Assembly (NCBI GenBank): GCA_964484255.1 | Contig: CAZAEH010000001.1 | Location: 70,238 to 134,237 of the forward strand | Source: UBA6215 sp964484255 | Lineage (GTDB): Bacteria > Omnitrophota > Gorgyraeia > Pluralincolimonadales > Pluralincolimonadaceae | Direction of reading: 5' to 3' | Length of the DNA stretch: 64,000 nucleotides | In this document: piece after piece, positions 49,291 to 57,224 of the stretch | Numbering within the stretch: position 1 is the stretch's first letter | Layout: each line of letters starts with the position of its first letter | Program-made: the position numbers and the translations under genes | The notes under the pieces: generated by a model | Database searches by the model: none | What the model was told of the DNA's origin: nothing | The model's input: only the letters and a program-made list of their open reading frames with translations

Positions 49291-49464
49291 TCAACTTCGG
49301 GTTTTATAGATCGCCTTGATCTTCGATGACCTATCGACTCCGATGTCGTCAAACGTTTCCGAACCGGCCCTGCATATCGGGCAGTTCTTAGGGGGCGCCG
49401 TACGTTGTGTGATGTATCCACACTTAGCGCACCGGTACTTACTTGCTGGCTCTTTCCCTTTCAC
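49291..49464 (-). CDS. Rubredoxin-like zinc-ribbon/iron small protein
   Basis: 57 residues, start GTG at 49464 with GGGAG 6 bases upstream. The sequence has two Cys pairs in rubredoxin/rubrerythrin style: YRCAKCGYIT and NCPICRAGSE (Cx2C, 13 residues, Cx2C). A C-terminal helix-like tail IGVDRSSKIKAI follows. It could bind iron for electron transfer or zinc structurally. It is the first gene after the repeat-bearing promoter at 49498-49552 and precedes the porin-amt-PII genes, so its expression should follow nitrogen status. Confidence 0.78.
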   Translation of the reverse strand: MKGKEPASKYRCAKCGYITQRTAPPKNCPICRAGSETFDDIGVDRSSKIKAIYKTRS

Positions 49465-49497
49465 AAGCGACTCCCGTTTCTATTGTTTACACAAAAG

Positions 49498-49552
49498 AGT
49501 ATACGGATGGATGTTAAATCTGTGTTACGCGTAGGTTAAATCTCGATTAATT
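49498..49552 (-). promoter_or_regulatory. Promoter with four 11-bp-spaced GTTAAAT-type repeats
   Basis: On the plus strand, GTTAAAT (49513-49519), GTTACGC (49524-49530), GTTAAAT (49535-49541) and ATTAATT (49546-49552) are spaced exactly 11 bases. On the minus strand the -10 TATACT (49498-49503) lies 9 bases further on. The array replaces a -35 box and matches the glnA promoter in spacing and sequence. Confidence 0.78.
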
Positions 49553-49574
49553 TCAGGAGGGATATCGGAAGGGA

Positions 49575-50258
49575 TTATGCGATGAATTTGTATCCGATAT
49601 TGCGGACTGTCTCTATAAAGGTATGCCTGCGGTCTTCTATCTTGCTGCGCAAACGGCGGATATGAACATCTACCGTCCTGGTCCCGCCGTAATAGTCATA
49701 GCCCCAGATCTTGTCCAGGAGCTGGTCGCGGGAATATACGCGGCCCTTGTTGGAGGCAAGGAACTTGAGGAGTTCATATTCCTTGAAGGTCAATTCAAGC
49801 TTGCTTCCGCTCAGGGTCACCTCATACTTGGATACATCTATTATGAGGTCCCCGGCCTTTATCATGTCTTCCGAATCGGTAGGTATGGCCTTCTTGAGAA
49901 GCACCCTTACCCTGATAACCAGCTCGGAGGGATTAAAAGGCTCGAATATAAAATCCCCTATAGCAGGTATATTATCGAGGACCTGCATTCCGTCAGCGGG
50001 CAGGACAGCAAATAGGAGTGTCTCCTTAAGGAACCTGTCTTTCTTGAAGGCGCGATAAGCTGATTGGGCGTCAAATACTTTCGGTGAGGTGAAATCCAGG
50101 ATGATCATATCCGGACGGCGGCTGAGGGCTTCCTCGTATGCTGCCTTTACGTCAACGGTCTCATCCGAGAAATGCACCCGATAATCCGATTCCTTAAGCG
50201 CTTTCCTCGCGCGTTTAAGGCCTTCATCTTCCGAGCCTAAGAGCAGGATACCGCTCAT
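49575..50258 (-). CDS. OmpR/PhoB-family response regulator with atypical receiver
   Basis: 227 residues. The C-terminal winged helix (about 130-227; LTFKEYELLKFLASNKGRVY, VDVHIRRLRSKI) is a standard OmpR/PhoB DNA-binding domain. The receiver (1-120) keeps Asp55 but has Gly8-Ser9 where the metal-binding acidic pair should be, and Glu106 in place of the conserved Lys (FIFEPFNP). It is probably not controlled by ordinary phosphorylation, like actinobacterial GlnR. No sensor kinase is encoded nearby. It begins 1 base after the lpxI stop. It is the obvious candidate to bind the 11-bp repeats 23 bases away. Confidence 0.86.
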   Translation of the reverse strand: MSGILLLGSEDEGLKRARKALKESDYRVHFSDETVDVKAAYEEALSRRPDMIILDFTSPKVFDAQSAYRAFKKDRFLKETLLFAVLPADGMQVLDNIPAIGDFIFEPFNPSELVIRVRVLLKKAIPTDSEDMIKAGDLIIDVSKYEVTLSGSKLELTFKEYELLKFLASNKGRVYSRDQLLDKIWGYDYYGGTRTVDVHIRRLRSKIEDRRHTFIETVRNIGYKFIA

Positions 50259-50259
50259 T

Positions 50260-51066
50260 TTATTTTATGGCCGTTACGGTGATGCCCTTTCCATCGGCAA
50301 TCCGCACGGTCTCCTCCTTGTCTATGATCAGGGTCTTCTTTGCTTCTATGGCGATACAACCGGCCTTCGCTTCCGCCATCGAGGCTATAGTCTGCGGACC
50401 TATCACGGGCAGGTCAAATTTCATACTCTGTTTCGGACGCGCAACTTTCACGACCGTACCCCCCGGGCCTGCAAGCCTTCCGCCGCGCTTTATCATGGCA
50501 TCGGTGCCTTCGATATCCTCGACTGCTATGACAGCCTTGTCCTTGATAAACACCGAAAGGCCTATATCCATCCCGGCGATCTCTTTGGCTATTGAAACAC
50601 CGAACCTTATATCATCCTCCTGGGCCGGGGAAGGTTTCATGGAAGTCAACAAGCCCGCTGACGGAAGCAGATCCTCAAGGAAAAGGGTTGAATCGAGCAA
50701 CTCGATACCGGAAGACCTCAGCGTAGATGTTATCATGGATAGGAGGGTATCGTCCTTCCTGTCGAGGGCCTTTACCAAGATAGATTTCATCAGTCCGTCT
50801 ATTTTAAGGGCCTCGTTGAATATCCTGGATTTAGTTATGCCCCCGGCCATAACAGCTTTCTTTACGCCCTCCGCCTTGAAAAAATCGAGAACTTTCGAAA
50901 GTTCTCCCAGGCTTACCCAGCGGAACCTATCGGCAAGGGTTTCAACTTCAGGTTTCGTCTCGCCCTCTATGCCTACCGCCACAATGCTATAACCTTTGGC
51001 CCTTGCGGCGCGGGCGAAAATAAGGGGAAAATCACTTTTACCTGCGATCAAACCTATTGTGTCCAT
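50260..51066 (-). CDS. lpxI: UDP-2,3-diacylglucosamine pyrophosphatase LpxI
   Basis: 268 residues. LpxI cleaves UDP-2,3-diacylglucosamine to lipid X and UMP in lipid A synthesis, and replaces LpxH in many bacteria. The family features are an N-terminal domain starting IGLIAGKSDFPLIFARAARA and a C-terminal domain with GVSIAKEIAGMDIGLSVFIKD, AVEDIEGTDAMIKRGG and FDLPVIGPQTI. It lies 6 bases after lpxA, as is common. The downstream regulator gene probably shares its transcript. Confidence 0.9.
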   Translation of the reverse strand: MDTIGLIAGKSDFPLIFARAARAKGYSIVAVGIEGETKPEVETLADRFRWVSLGELSKVLDFFKAEGVKKAVMAGGITKSRIFNEALKIDGLMKSILVKALDRKDDTLLSMITSTLRSSGIELLDSTLFLEDLLPSAGLLTSMKPSPAQEDDIRFGVSIAKEIAGMDIGLSVFIKDKAVIAVEDIEGTDAMIKRGGRLAGPGGTVVKVARPKQSMKFDLPVIGPQTIASMAEAKAGCIAIEAKKTLIIDKEETVRIADGKGITVTAIK

Positions 51067-51072
51067 ATTTCT

Positions 51073-51843
51073 CTATTTAGCGATACCGCGTTCCGAAGCA
51101 GCGACAAATTCGACAAGATAATCGACTTCAGGACATTTCGGGACCTCCGACCTTATCTCCTCCAAGGCATGGGATACGGTAAGTCCGGAATTGAAGAGCA
51201 ACTTGAAAGCCTTTTTGAGGGCATTGCGGGACTCCTGCGGGACCTTGGCCCTTTCGAGGCCGACCGTATTAAGTCCGTATATCTTCAGGGGATGCCCGTC
51301 GCTCATCGAATAAGGCACTACATCCTGGGTCACTTTTGAGCATCCGCCTATTATGGAAAGCTTACCTATACGCACGAACTGATGGACTCCGGTAAGCCCC
51401 CCGATATCGGCCCTTTCCTCCACGATAACGTACCCGGCGAAAGTCCCGCAATTGGCTATTATCGCCCTGTCATTGATCACGCAATCGTGGGCCACATGGC
51501 AATATGCCATCAAAAGTACATTATTACCGATGACCGTGGACGAATCCTTATCGGTGCCCATGTTAACCGTAACGTATTCGCGGATTATATTGTTATCGCC
51601 GATCTTGACGTAACTCTTCTCACCCTTGAACTTGAGGTCCTGGGTTATGGAGCCGATTACCGCGCCCGTAAATATCCTGTTGTTCTTTCCTATAGTCGTA
51701 TAGCCGTCTATGAGCGCATGGGCTCCCACGATCGTCCCCTCGCCTATCTTCACATCGGGTCCGATAATAGCATAAGGGCCGACTTCGATCGAGTCGGCCA
51801 ATTCTGCCTTTTTATCCACTACCGCTGTAGGATGTATCTTCAT
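51073..51843 (-). CDS. lpxA: UDP-N-acetylglucosamine acyltransferase LpxA
   Basis: 256 residues, normal length. It makes the first acylation of lipid A synthesis. The left-handed beta-helix hexapeptide repeats start HPTAVVDKKAELADSIEVG, the catalytic His lies in YCHVAHDC, and the C-terminal signature HQFVRIGKLSIIGG and YGLNTVGLER is present. It is encoded between lpxC-fabZ and lpxI with short gaps of 15 and 6 bases. Confidence 0.94.
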   Translation of the reverse strand: MKIHPTAVVDKKAELADSIEVGPYAIIGPDVKIGEGTIVGAHALIDGYTTIGKNNRIFTGAVIGSITQDLKFKGEKSYVKIGDNNIIREYVTVNMGTDKDSSTVIGNNVLLMAYCHVAHDCVINDRAIIANCGTFAGYVIVEERADIGGLTGVHQFVRIGKLSIIGGCSKVTQDVVPYSMSDGHPLKIYGLNTVGLERAKVPQESRNALKKAFKLLFNSGLTVSHALEEIRSEVPKCPEVDYLVEFVAASERGIAK

Positions 51844-51858
51844 CGTCTATATTCCGAA

Positions 51859-53190
51859 CTACTCCGACGCTTCTTCCCCGCCTACAAGTGCGAACATCAG
51901 TTCGCCCTCGGCGACTACCTTGCCGTCCACGCTGGCAACAGCCCTTACCTGAACGGTCTTCGACCTCAATTTAAGCACCTCTGTCTCAAGGATAAGCTGA
52001 TCGCCGGGCACTACCGCCTTGCGGAACTTGACCTTATCCATAGACATGAAGAAAGCGTATTTCCCCTTATTGTCCCTTTTGTTAAGCATCATGACACCGG
52101 CAACCTGCGCCAGAGCTTCCATGATAAGCACGCCGGGCATGATGGGCATATCCGGGAAATGCCCGGGAAAATAGAATTCGTTCATGGTCACGTTCTTTAT
52201 CCCTACCGCCCTCTTGTCCTCTTCCAACTCTATGACCCTGTCCACTAAAAGGAAGGGATAGCGGTGGGGAAGGATCTTCTTTATGTCGTTTATGTCCAAG
52301 GGAGTGCCTACTATGCCAGGGCCCTTGCTTTCCATGGCGCCCGCACGCATACGTTCCTGCTGCTGCCTGATCTTCTGGAGAAGCCTTATGTTAAGCGGAT
52401 GCCCGGATTTTACGGCTATAACGTGGCCTTTAAGCGCCATACCGAGAAGGTAAAGGTCGCCTATGAGATCTGATATCTTGTGACGGGCGAATTCGTCATC
52501 GAATTTCAACTTGTTCTTTATTACGCCGTCCTTTCCTACGACAAGCGTATTGTCGAAATTCGCTCCCTTGCCCAGCCCTTGTGTCCTGAGCGCCTCGGCT
52601 TCCGCTTCGAGGCAGAACGTCCTGGTGGGCGCTATTTCTTTCTCGTACGTCTCGGGATTGATAACTACTGAAACATACTGCGACCTTAGCATCGGGTGGT
52701 CATAGCTCAACATATAGGATATCTTAAACTCAGAGTCGGGCAGTATAGCGAGTACGGTATCGTCCTCTTCCAGCCATATAGGTTCTTTTACCGTAAAGGA
52801 TTTTCTCTGCTCCGCCTGGTGCTCTATACCCGCCTTCTTGACCAGCTCCACAAAAGAGGCGGCCGATCCGTCAAGCCCGGGTATCTCGGGACCGTTGATC
52901 TCTATAATTATGTTATCGATAGCCATGCCGCTTAATGCGGACATGAGGTGCTCGATCGTATGTATCTCGGCACCCTCAAAAGCCAACGACGTCCTCCTGA
53001 GCTTACGGCTGGACTCCATGACATTAGCTATATTAGCTTTTATCACGGGTTCACCCGGCAGGTCTACGCGCACGAAACTTATTCCCGCATTCTGCTCGGC
53101 AGGAAGCAGCCTCATCCGGGTTTTGGCGCCCGTATGGAGCCCTACACCTTCTATCTCAACCGCGCTTTTTATCGTCAGCTGTTGTTCCAT
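51859..53190 (-). CDS. lpxC-fabZ: LpxC-FabZ fusion (deacetylase and 3-hydroxyacyl-ACP dehydratase)
   Basis: 443 residues. Residues 1-290 are UDP-3-O-acyl-GlcNAc deacetylase, the committed step of lipid A synthesis. Zinc and catalytic residues are Glu80/His81 (HTIEHLMS), His237 and Asp241, and His264 (KSGHPLN). Residues about 298-443 are the FabZ hot-dog dehydratase with LPHRYPFLLVDR, His344 (FPGHFPDMP) and Glu358. The fusion joins two enzymes competing for the same hydroxyacyl-ACP pool and is known from Bacteroidetes and PVC relatives. The first 35 bases overlap the end of lpxD. Confidence 0.95.
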   Translation of the reverse strand: MEQQLTIKSAVEIEGVGLHTGAKTRMRLLPAEQNAGISFVRVDLPGEPVIKANIANVMESSRKLRRTSLAFEGAEIHTIEHLMSALSGMAIDNIIIEINGPEIPGLDGSAASFVELVKKAGIEHQAEQRKSFTVKEPIWLEEDDTVLAILPDSEFKISYMLSYDHPMLRSQYVSVVINPETYEKEIAPTRTFCLEAEAEALRTQGLGKGANFDNTLVVGKDGVIKNKLKFDDEFARHKISDLIGDLYLLGMALKGHVIAVKSGHPLNIRLLQKIRQQQERMRAGAMESKGPGIVGTPLDINDIKKILPHRYPFLLVDRVIELEEDKRAVGIKNVTMNEFYFPGHFPDMPIMPGVLIMEALAQVAGVMMLNKRDNKGKYAFFMSMDKVKFRKAVVPGDQLILETEVLKLRSKTVQVRAVASVDGKVVAEGELMFALVGGEEASE

Positions 53191-54220
53191 CTGATATTTT
53201 GTTCTCCAACTGGTTTATTTTTTCCTTTAGCTTCTTTATATCTTCGGCTATCTGGGGAAGACGTGAAATAAAAGCATTAAGCTTCTTAGCCTCATCATGC
53301 GGTTTAGCCGGGTAACCTGATACGCATATATTTGCGGGAACAGGTTTTGTCACACCGGCCTGGGCCGCAAGGATCGCATTGTCTCCGACAGTTATATGGC
53401 CCACGAGCCCCGCCTGCCCGGCTATGGTAACGTTCTTGCCTATTACGGTAGAGCCGGATATGCCGGCCTGGGCTATTATTATCGAATTCTCGCCTATGAT
53501 GACGTTATGCGCTATCTGGACAAGGTTGTCGATCTTGGTGCCGCGGCCGATAACCGTCTTGCCAAAACGCGCCCTGTCTATGGTCACGTTGGCGCCTATC
53601 TCAACATCGTCTTCTATTACCACCGTCCCTATTTGCGGGATCTTATGGTGTTCGCCGTTAACGGTGGCAAACCCAAAGCCGTCGCTTCCGACGCATGTCC
53701 CGGAATGCACTATTACCCTGTCGCCGACAACGACGTTCTCCCTCAGCACTACATTGGGATATATCAGGCAATCGCACCCGACCTTCGCATTATATCCTAT
53801 ATAAGAGCCGGAATAAATTATAGTCCTGTCGCCGATTACAGCGCCGTCATCTATAACGGCATAGGCTTGTACGGCTATATCCCGCCCGAGTTTTACATTC
53901 TTTCCTATTACCGCCGCGGGATGTATACCGGAAGGATACTGCTGGCTATTAGGCAGAAGCATGGAAATTATCTTCGAAAAAGCCAGCGAAGGATTATCGG
54001 TCCTTATTATCGGTTTCGGGGCAGTATTTATCTCCCGGGACGTTATAACGGCAGCCGCTTTCGTTATCTCCATAAGCGGCGCATAACGCGGGTTGGCCAG
54101 AAAAGAAAGGTCTCCCTCTTCTGCCTCTCTTATGCCGCTTATGCCTGTTATGACTATGCCGCTGTCGCCTACTACTTCGCCGTCTATTAACTGCGCAATC
54201 TCTTTAAGGGTCTTGCGCAT
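53156..54220 (-). CDS. lpxD: UDP-3-O-acylglucosamine N-acyltransferase LpxD
   Basis: 354 residues. The ATG at 54220 has AGGAAGG 7 bases upstream; the GTG at 54241 is less likely. It adds the second hydroxyacyl chain in lipid A synthesis. An N-terminal uridine-binding domain (about 1-100) is followed by hexapeptide repeats with the catalytic His in LVQIAHNVIIGE, and then a C-terminal coiled coil (LPQIAEDIKKLKEKINQLEN). The gene order ompH-lpxD-lpxC/fabZ-lpxA follows the common outer-membrane cluster. Confidence 0.94.
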   Translation of the reverse strand: MRKTLKEIAQLIDGEVVGDSGIVITGISGIREAEEGDLSFLANPRYAPLMEITKAAAVITSREINTAPKPIIRTDNPSLAFSKIISMLLPNSQQYPSGIHPAAVIGKNVKLGRDIAVQAYAVIDDGAVIGDRTIIYSGSYIGYNAKVGCDCLIYPNVVLRENVVVGDRVIVHSGTCVGSDGFGFATVNGEHHKIPQIGTVVIEDDVEIGANVTIDRARFGKTVIGRGTKIDNLVQIAHNVIIGENSIIIAQAGISGSTVIGKNVTIAGQAGLVGHITVGDNAILAAQAGVTKPVPANICVSGYPAKPHDEAKKLNAFISRLPQIAEDIKKLKEKINQLENKISDGTTADDKKRG

Positions 54221-54244
54221 AGAAGGACCTTCCTCGGACACCGC

Positions 54245-54772
54245 TTATTTCTTTCCCTTCACCATATATTTGTCGTTCAGGATCTTGAGCACTCGATCCG
54301 TCAGGTCATCGCTGGCGTTGCCGTAAAGGACCATCCTGGAATCGATGATATATTTGTAGCCTTCTTTCTTGCCTATATCATCTACGACTTCCTTGATCTC
54401 CTTAAATATGGCACGGGCCATATCATCGCGCTCTTTCCTGAGGGCTTCCCTTGAATCCCTGTCAAACTCGCCCAATTTCTTTATCTTATCGTCGACAACA
54501 GCTTGCTTCTTGGCCCTGTCCTTGTCCGAAGCAAGGTCTGCTTCGTCCTTAAGTTTCTTTATCTCGGTGACGAGCTTGTCCCTTTCGCCCTGCTTAGCGG
54601 TTCCCTTGGCCTCGAGCTGCTTGTCGAAGTCCTTGGTCTTGTTATATTCATCAAAGACCTTGGCAAAATCCATATAACCGATCTTTTCCGCTGCGGCAAA
54701 AACTGAATTCGCAGCCGCAAAAGATACGGTCATAAATAGCGCTATGACCAAAAACCTTGAAACTGCTTTCAT
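54245..54772 (-). CDS. skp: OmpH/Skp family periplasmic chaperone
   Basis: 175 residues. The signal peptide (1-27, SVFAAA) is followed by KIGYMDFAKVFDEYNKTKDF, the standard OmpH start, and a long charged coiled coil (about 50-140) forming the tentacle of Skp. It keeps unfolded outer-membrane proteins soluble on the way to BamA, which is encoded directly upstream. Spacing to bamA is 17 bases and to lpxD 24 bases. Confidence 0.9.
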   Translation of the reverse strand: MKAVSRFLVIALFMTVSFAAANSVFAAAEKIGYMDFAKVFDEYNKTKDFDKQLEAKGTAKQGERDKLVTEIKKLKDEADLASDKDRAKKQAVVDDKIKKLGEFDRDSREALRKERDDMARAIFKEIKEVVDDIGKKEGYKYIIDSRMVLYGNASDDLTDRVLKILNDKYMVKGKK

Positions 54773-54789
54773 TTTTTTCTCCTTTCTAG

Positions 54790-57159
54790 TTAAAAAGCCC
54801 TGCTCAGACTGAAATGGAACCGGCCCTTCTTCTTTTCCCCCGGGTCAGTCTTGAGCGGAAAACCGTAATCCAGCTTGACCGGACCGACGGGTGTCTTGAC
54901 CCTTACGCCGGCGCCCGTCGAATATTTGTAACCCCCCTGCCCGAAATCGCCTTCTTTTTCCCAGACATTACCGGCATCAAAAAATACGGCGCCTTTCAAA
55001 AACTCAATTACCGGGAATGTATATTCCGCGCTCGCCACTATCATGGCCTCGCCGCCCAACGGATCATTGGTAGCGGGGTCTTTAGGACCAAGCCCTCTTT
55101 CCTTGTAACCGCGGACCGAATCTGCGCCGCCGGCAAAGAACCTTTCATATATCGGGACACCGTCAGAATCCCCGAAAGCGCCTACCGCACCCAACCGCGT
55201 GCTGAGTTCCAAGACTTGCTTATTTATCGGAGAAAAATAGACGGAAGCCGATCCGTACCATTTCAGGAAATCTTTATCGCCCTGCAGCGGACCGCCTGCT
55301 CCTTCCACAGAACCGTAGAGCAGGTAACCCTTGGTCGGGCTGAAATTAGAATCCCTTGTATCCCTGGTAAGGCCCAGGAGAAGGCTCGAGATATTATTAG
55401 TCCCCGCCTCTTTCTTAAGGTCATTGGTGGCACCATCGTCGACGTTGGATATCCTTACCTCTTCCAGCCTGTAAGTAAGGTCGGCCCTATCGAAATCATC
55501 GAACTCTTTGCCGAACCTTAGGTCCGCGCCTCTCCTGCGCTCATCGTAACCGTAACCCGTGCTGCTCGATGACAACCTCGTGTTCTGGTATATGTCAAAA
55601 CCGAACAGGTAGGGGTAATCGAATATCCATGGATCGGTCCAGCTTAACTGGTAGTCCCTCCTGGATGTACCGACCTCGGCCCTTAACACAAGCTGTTGCC
55701 CGCCGCCCGTAAAGGTAGGCCAATTCATAATGTCAAAATTGCGCTGGGTAACTTGGACGAAACCAACGAGTTTATCCACCGTCGAGAAGCCGCCGCCGAA
55801 AGAGAATTCGCCGGTCTTCGTCTCCTTGACATCGACAAGCAGGTTGGCCTTGTTAGGCTCCGGGGTCTTCTCGGTATCAAAGGTTATATCCTCGAAATAG
55901 CCCAGATTATAAAGACGCTCCTTGGAACGCTGCAATTTTTCTCCGCTGAAAGGCTGTCCCGGGCGAAGCCTCAGTTCCCTCCTTATTACCTTGTCCTTAG
56001 TGCGGACGTTGCCGCGGATATCTATCCTGCCGACAAAGGTCAGCTCGTTCTCGGTTATCGAATATTTAACATCTATATTGCCGCTGGCAGGGTCGATCGC
56101 CGTATCCGTCTTGACCACCGCATATATATAACCCTTGTCGAAATAAAGGCCTTGTATGGCATCGGCATCTTCCCTTAGGCCGTTCCTGCTGAAAGCCTTG
56201 CCGACGGTCATTTTAAGAGCTTTGCGGATATCTTTTTCCGATATAACGGCATTGCCGGATATGCCTATGGAATTGACCAGGTATTGCTTGCCTTCATCTA
56301 TCTTTATATTTATAAAAAGGAACTTGCCCTCATCGTCATACTTTAATTCCGGTTCCATCTTGGCATCAAGATAACCGTTATCACCGTAGAAAGCCCTTAA
56401 TTTATCCAGGTCGGAATCGAAAGCGTCCTCGTTGAAAATACCTGACCTGAAGAACCACCAGGCAGTCTTTGTGGACATGAGCCTTAACAATACATCCGAC
56501 TTGAAAGCTTTGTTCCCTTCGAAAGTTATCTTGCGTATCTTGACCCTCTTGCCTTCCTCTATCATGATGGTAACCACGGCCCTGTTGGTCGTCGGATCAA
56601 GCCTGATAGCGTAATCTATCTTTGAATGCGTATATCCCTTCCTGTAATACATCTCCCTGATGGCCCTTATCCCTTCTTTGAGCTGCCTCTCGTCAAGGAT
56701 CTCATCGGGTTTTATCTTGAGCTCTTTCTTAAGCCTTTCATCACGAAAGGCCTTGTTGCCCGCAAAGACTATCTGGCCTATAGGGGGTTTTTCCGTAACG
56801 ATAAAAACCACTTCTATGCCATCGGCAAATTCCTTTACTTCCGCTTTCACGTCCGAGAAATATCCGAGGCCGTATATGCGTTTTATGTCCTCGTCAACCG
56901 TGGTCTTCTTGTAGGCCTCCTGAGGCTTTGTCTTGACCTTGGAAAGGACCAGGGATGATGATACGGTCTTGTTCCCGACTATAAGTACACTTTTGACGCT
57001 CTTTTCCACAGGTACAGACGCAGTGGAAGGCGCGGGTTGGTCCGCGGCGGCCGGTTCAACGGCAACCTCTGGCGCGGCAGGGGTCTCCTCCGAGAAAACG
57101 GGTCCTATAACCCCAAGGGTAAGCAGAATGGCCAGGAATATTCTAGGGAAGATCTTCAT
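54790..57159 (-). CDS. bamA: Outer-membrane protein assembly factor BamA
   Basis: 789 residues. After the signal peptide (1-23) there is a Pro/Ala/Glu-rich stretch, then five POTRA domains (about 58-425) and a 16-strand barrel. Typical motifs include the opening VLIVGNKTVSSSLVLSKVKT, GEFSFGGGFSTVD, FFAGGADSVRGYKERGLGP (the conserved loop 6 VRGY/F) and a C-terminal aromatic residue (SRAF). It inserts beta-barrels into the outer membrane. It heads the bamA-skp-lpx group; a 65-base gap separates it from dnaB. Confidence 0.94.
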   Translation of the reverse strand: MKIFPRIFLAILLTLGVIGPVFSEETPAAPEVAVEPAAADQPAPSTASVPVEKSVKSVLIVGNKTVSSSLVLSKVKTKPQEAYKKTTVDEDIKRIYGLGYFSDVKAEVKEFADGIEVVFIVTEKPPIGQIVFAGNKAFRDERLKKELKIKPDEILDERQLKEGIRAIREMYYRKGYTHSKIDYAIRLDPTTNRAVVTIMIEEGKRVKIRKITFEGNKAFKSDVLLRLMSTKTAWWFFRSGIFNEDAFDSDLDKLRAFYGDNGYLDAKMEPELKYDDEGKFLFINIKIDEGKQYLVNSIGISGNAVISEKDIRKALKMTVGKAFSRNGLREDADAIQGLYFDKGYIYAVVKTDTAIDPASGNIDVKYSITENELTFVGRIDIRGNVRTKDKVIRRELRLRPGQPFSGEKLQRSKERLYNLGYFEDITFDTEKTPEPNKANLLVDVKETKTGEFSFGGGFSTVDKLVGFVQVTQRNFDIMNWPTFTGGGQQLVLRAEVGTSRRDYQLSWTDPWIFDYPYLFGFDIYQNTRLSSSSTGYGYDERRRGADLRFGKEFDDFDRADLTYRLEEVRISNVDDGATNDLKKEAGTNNISSLLLGLTRDTRDSNFSPTKGYLLYGSVEGAGGPLQGDKDFLKWYGSASVYFSPINKQVLELSTRLGAVGAFGDSDGVPIYERFFAGGADSVRGYKERGLGPKDPATNDPLGGEAMIVASAEYTFPVIEFLKGAVFFDAGNVWEKEGDFGQGGYKYSTGAGVRVKTPVGPVKLDYGFPLKTDPGEKKKGRFHFSLSRAF

Positions 57160-57224
57160 AAAATCCTCATTTAAAGAATTAATTTAACATACGCATAACA
57201 TAAAGTAAAGCAAATTGTAACGAC

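Noticed and set aside
48486..49421. Longer start for the porin gene (311 codons)
   Set aside because: The extra 52 residues are basic and unlike a signal peptide, while AGGAGG and a signal peptide mark 49265; the region instead encodes the rubredoxin-like protein in another frame.
57180..57215. Promoter for bamA (TTTACT...TAAATT)
   Set aside because: Both boxes are weak and the region is simply A/T-rich; I cannot separate it from chance.
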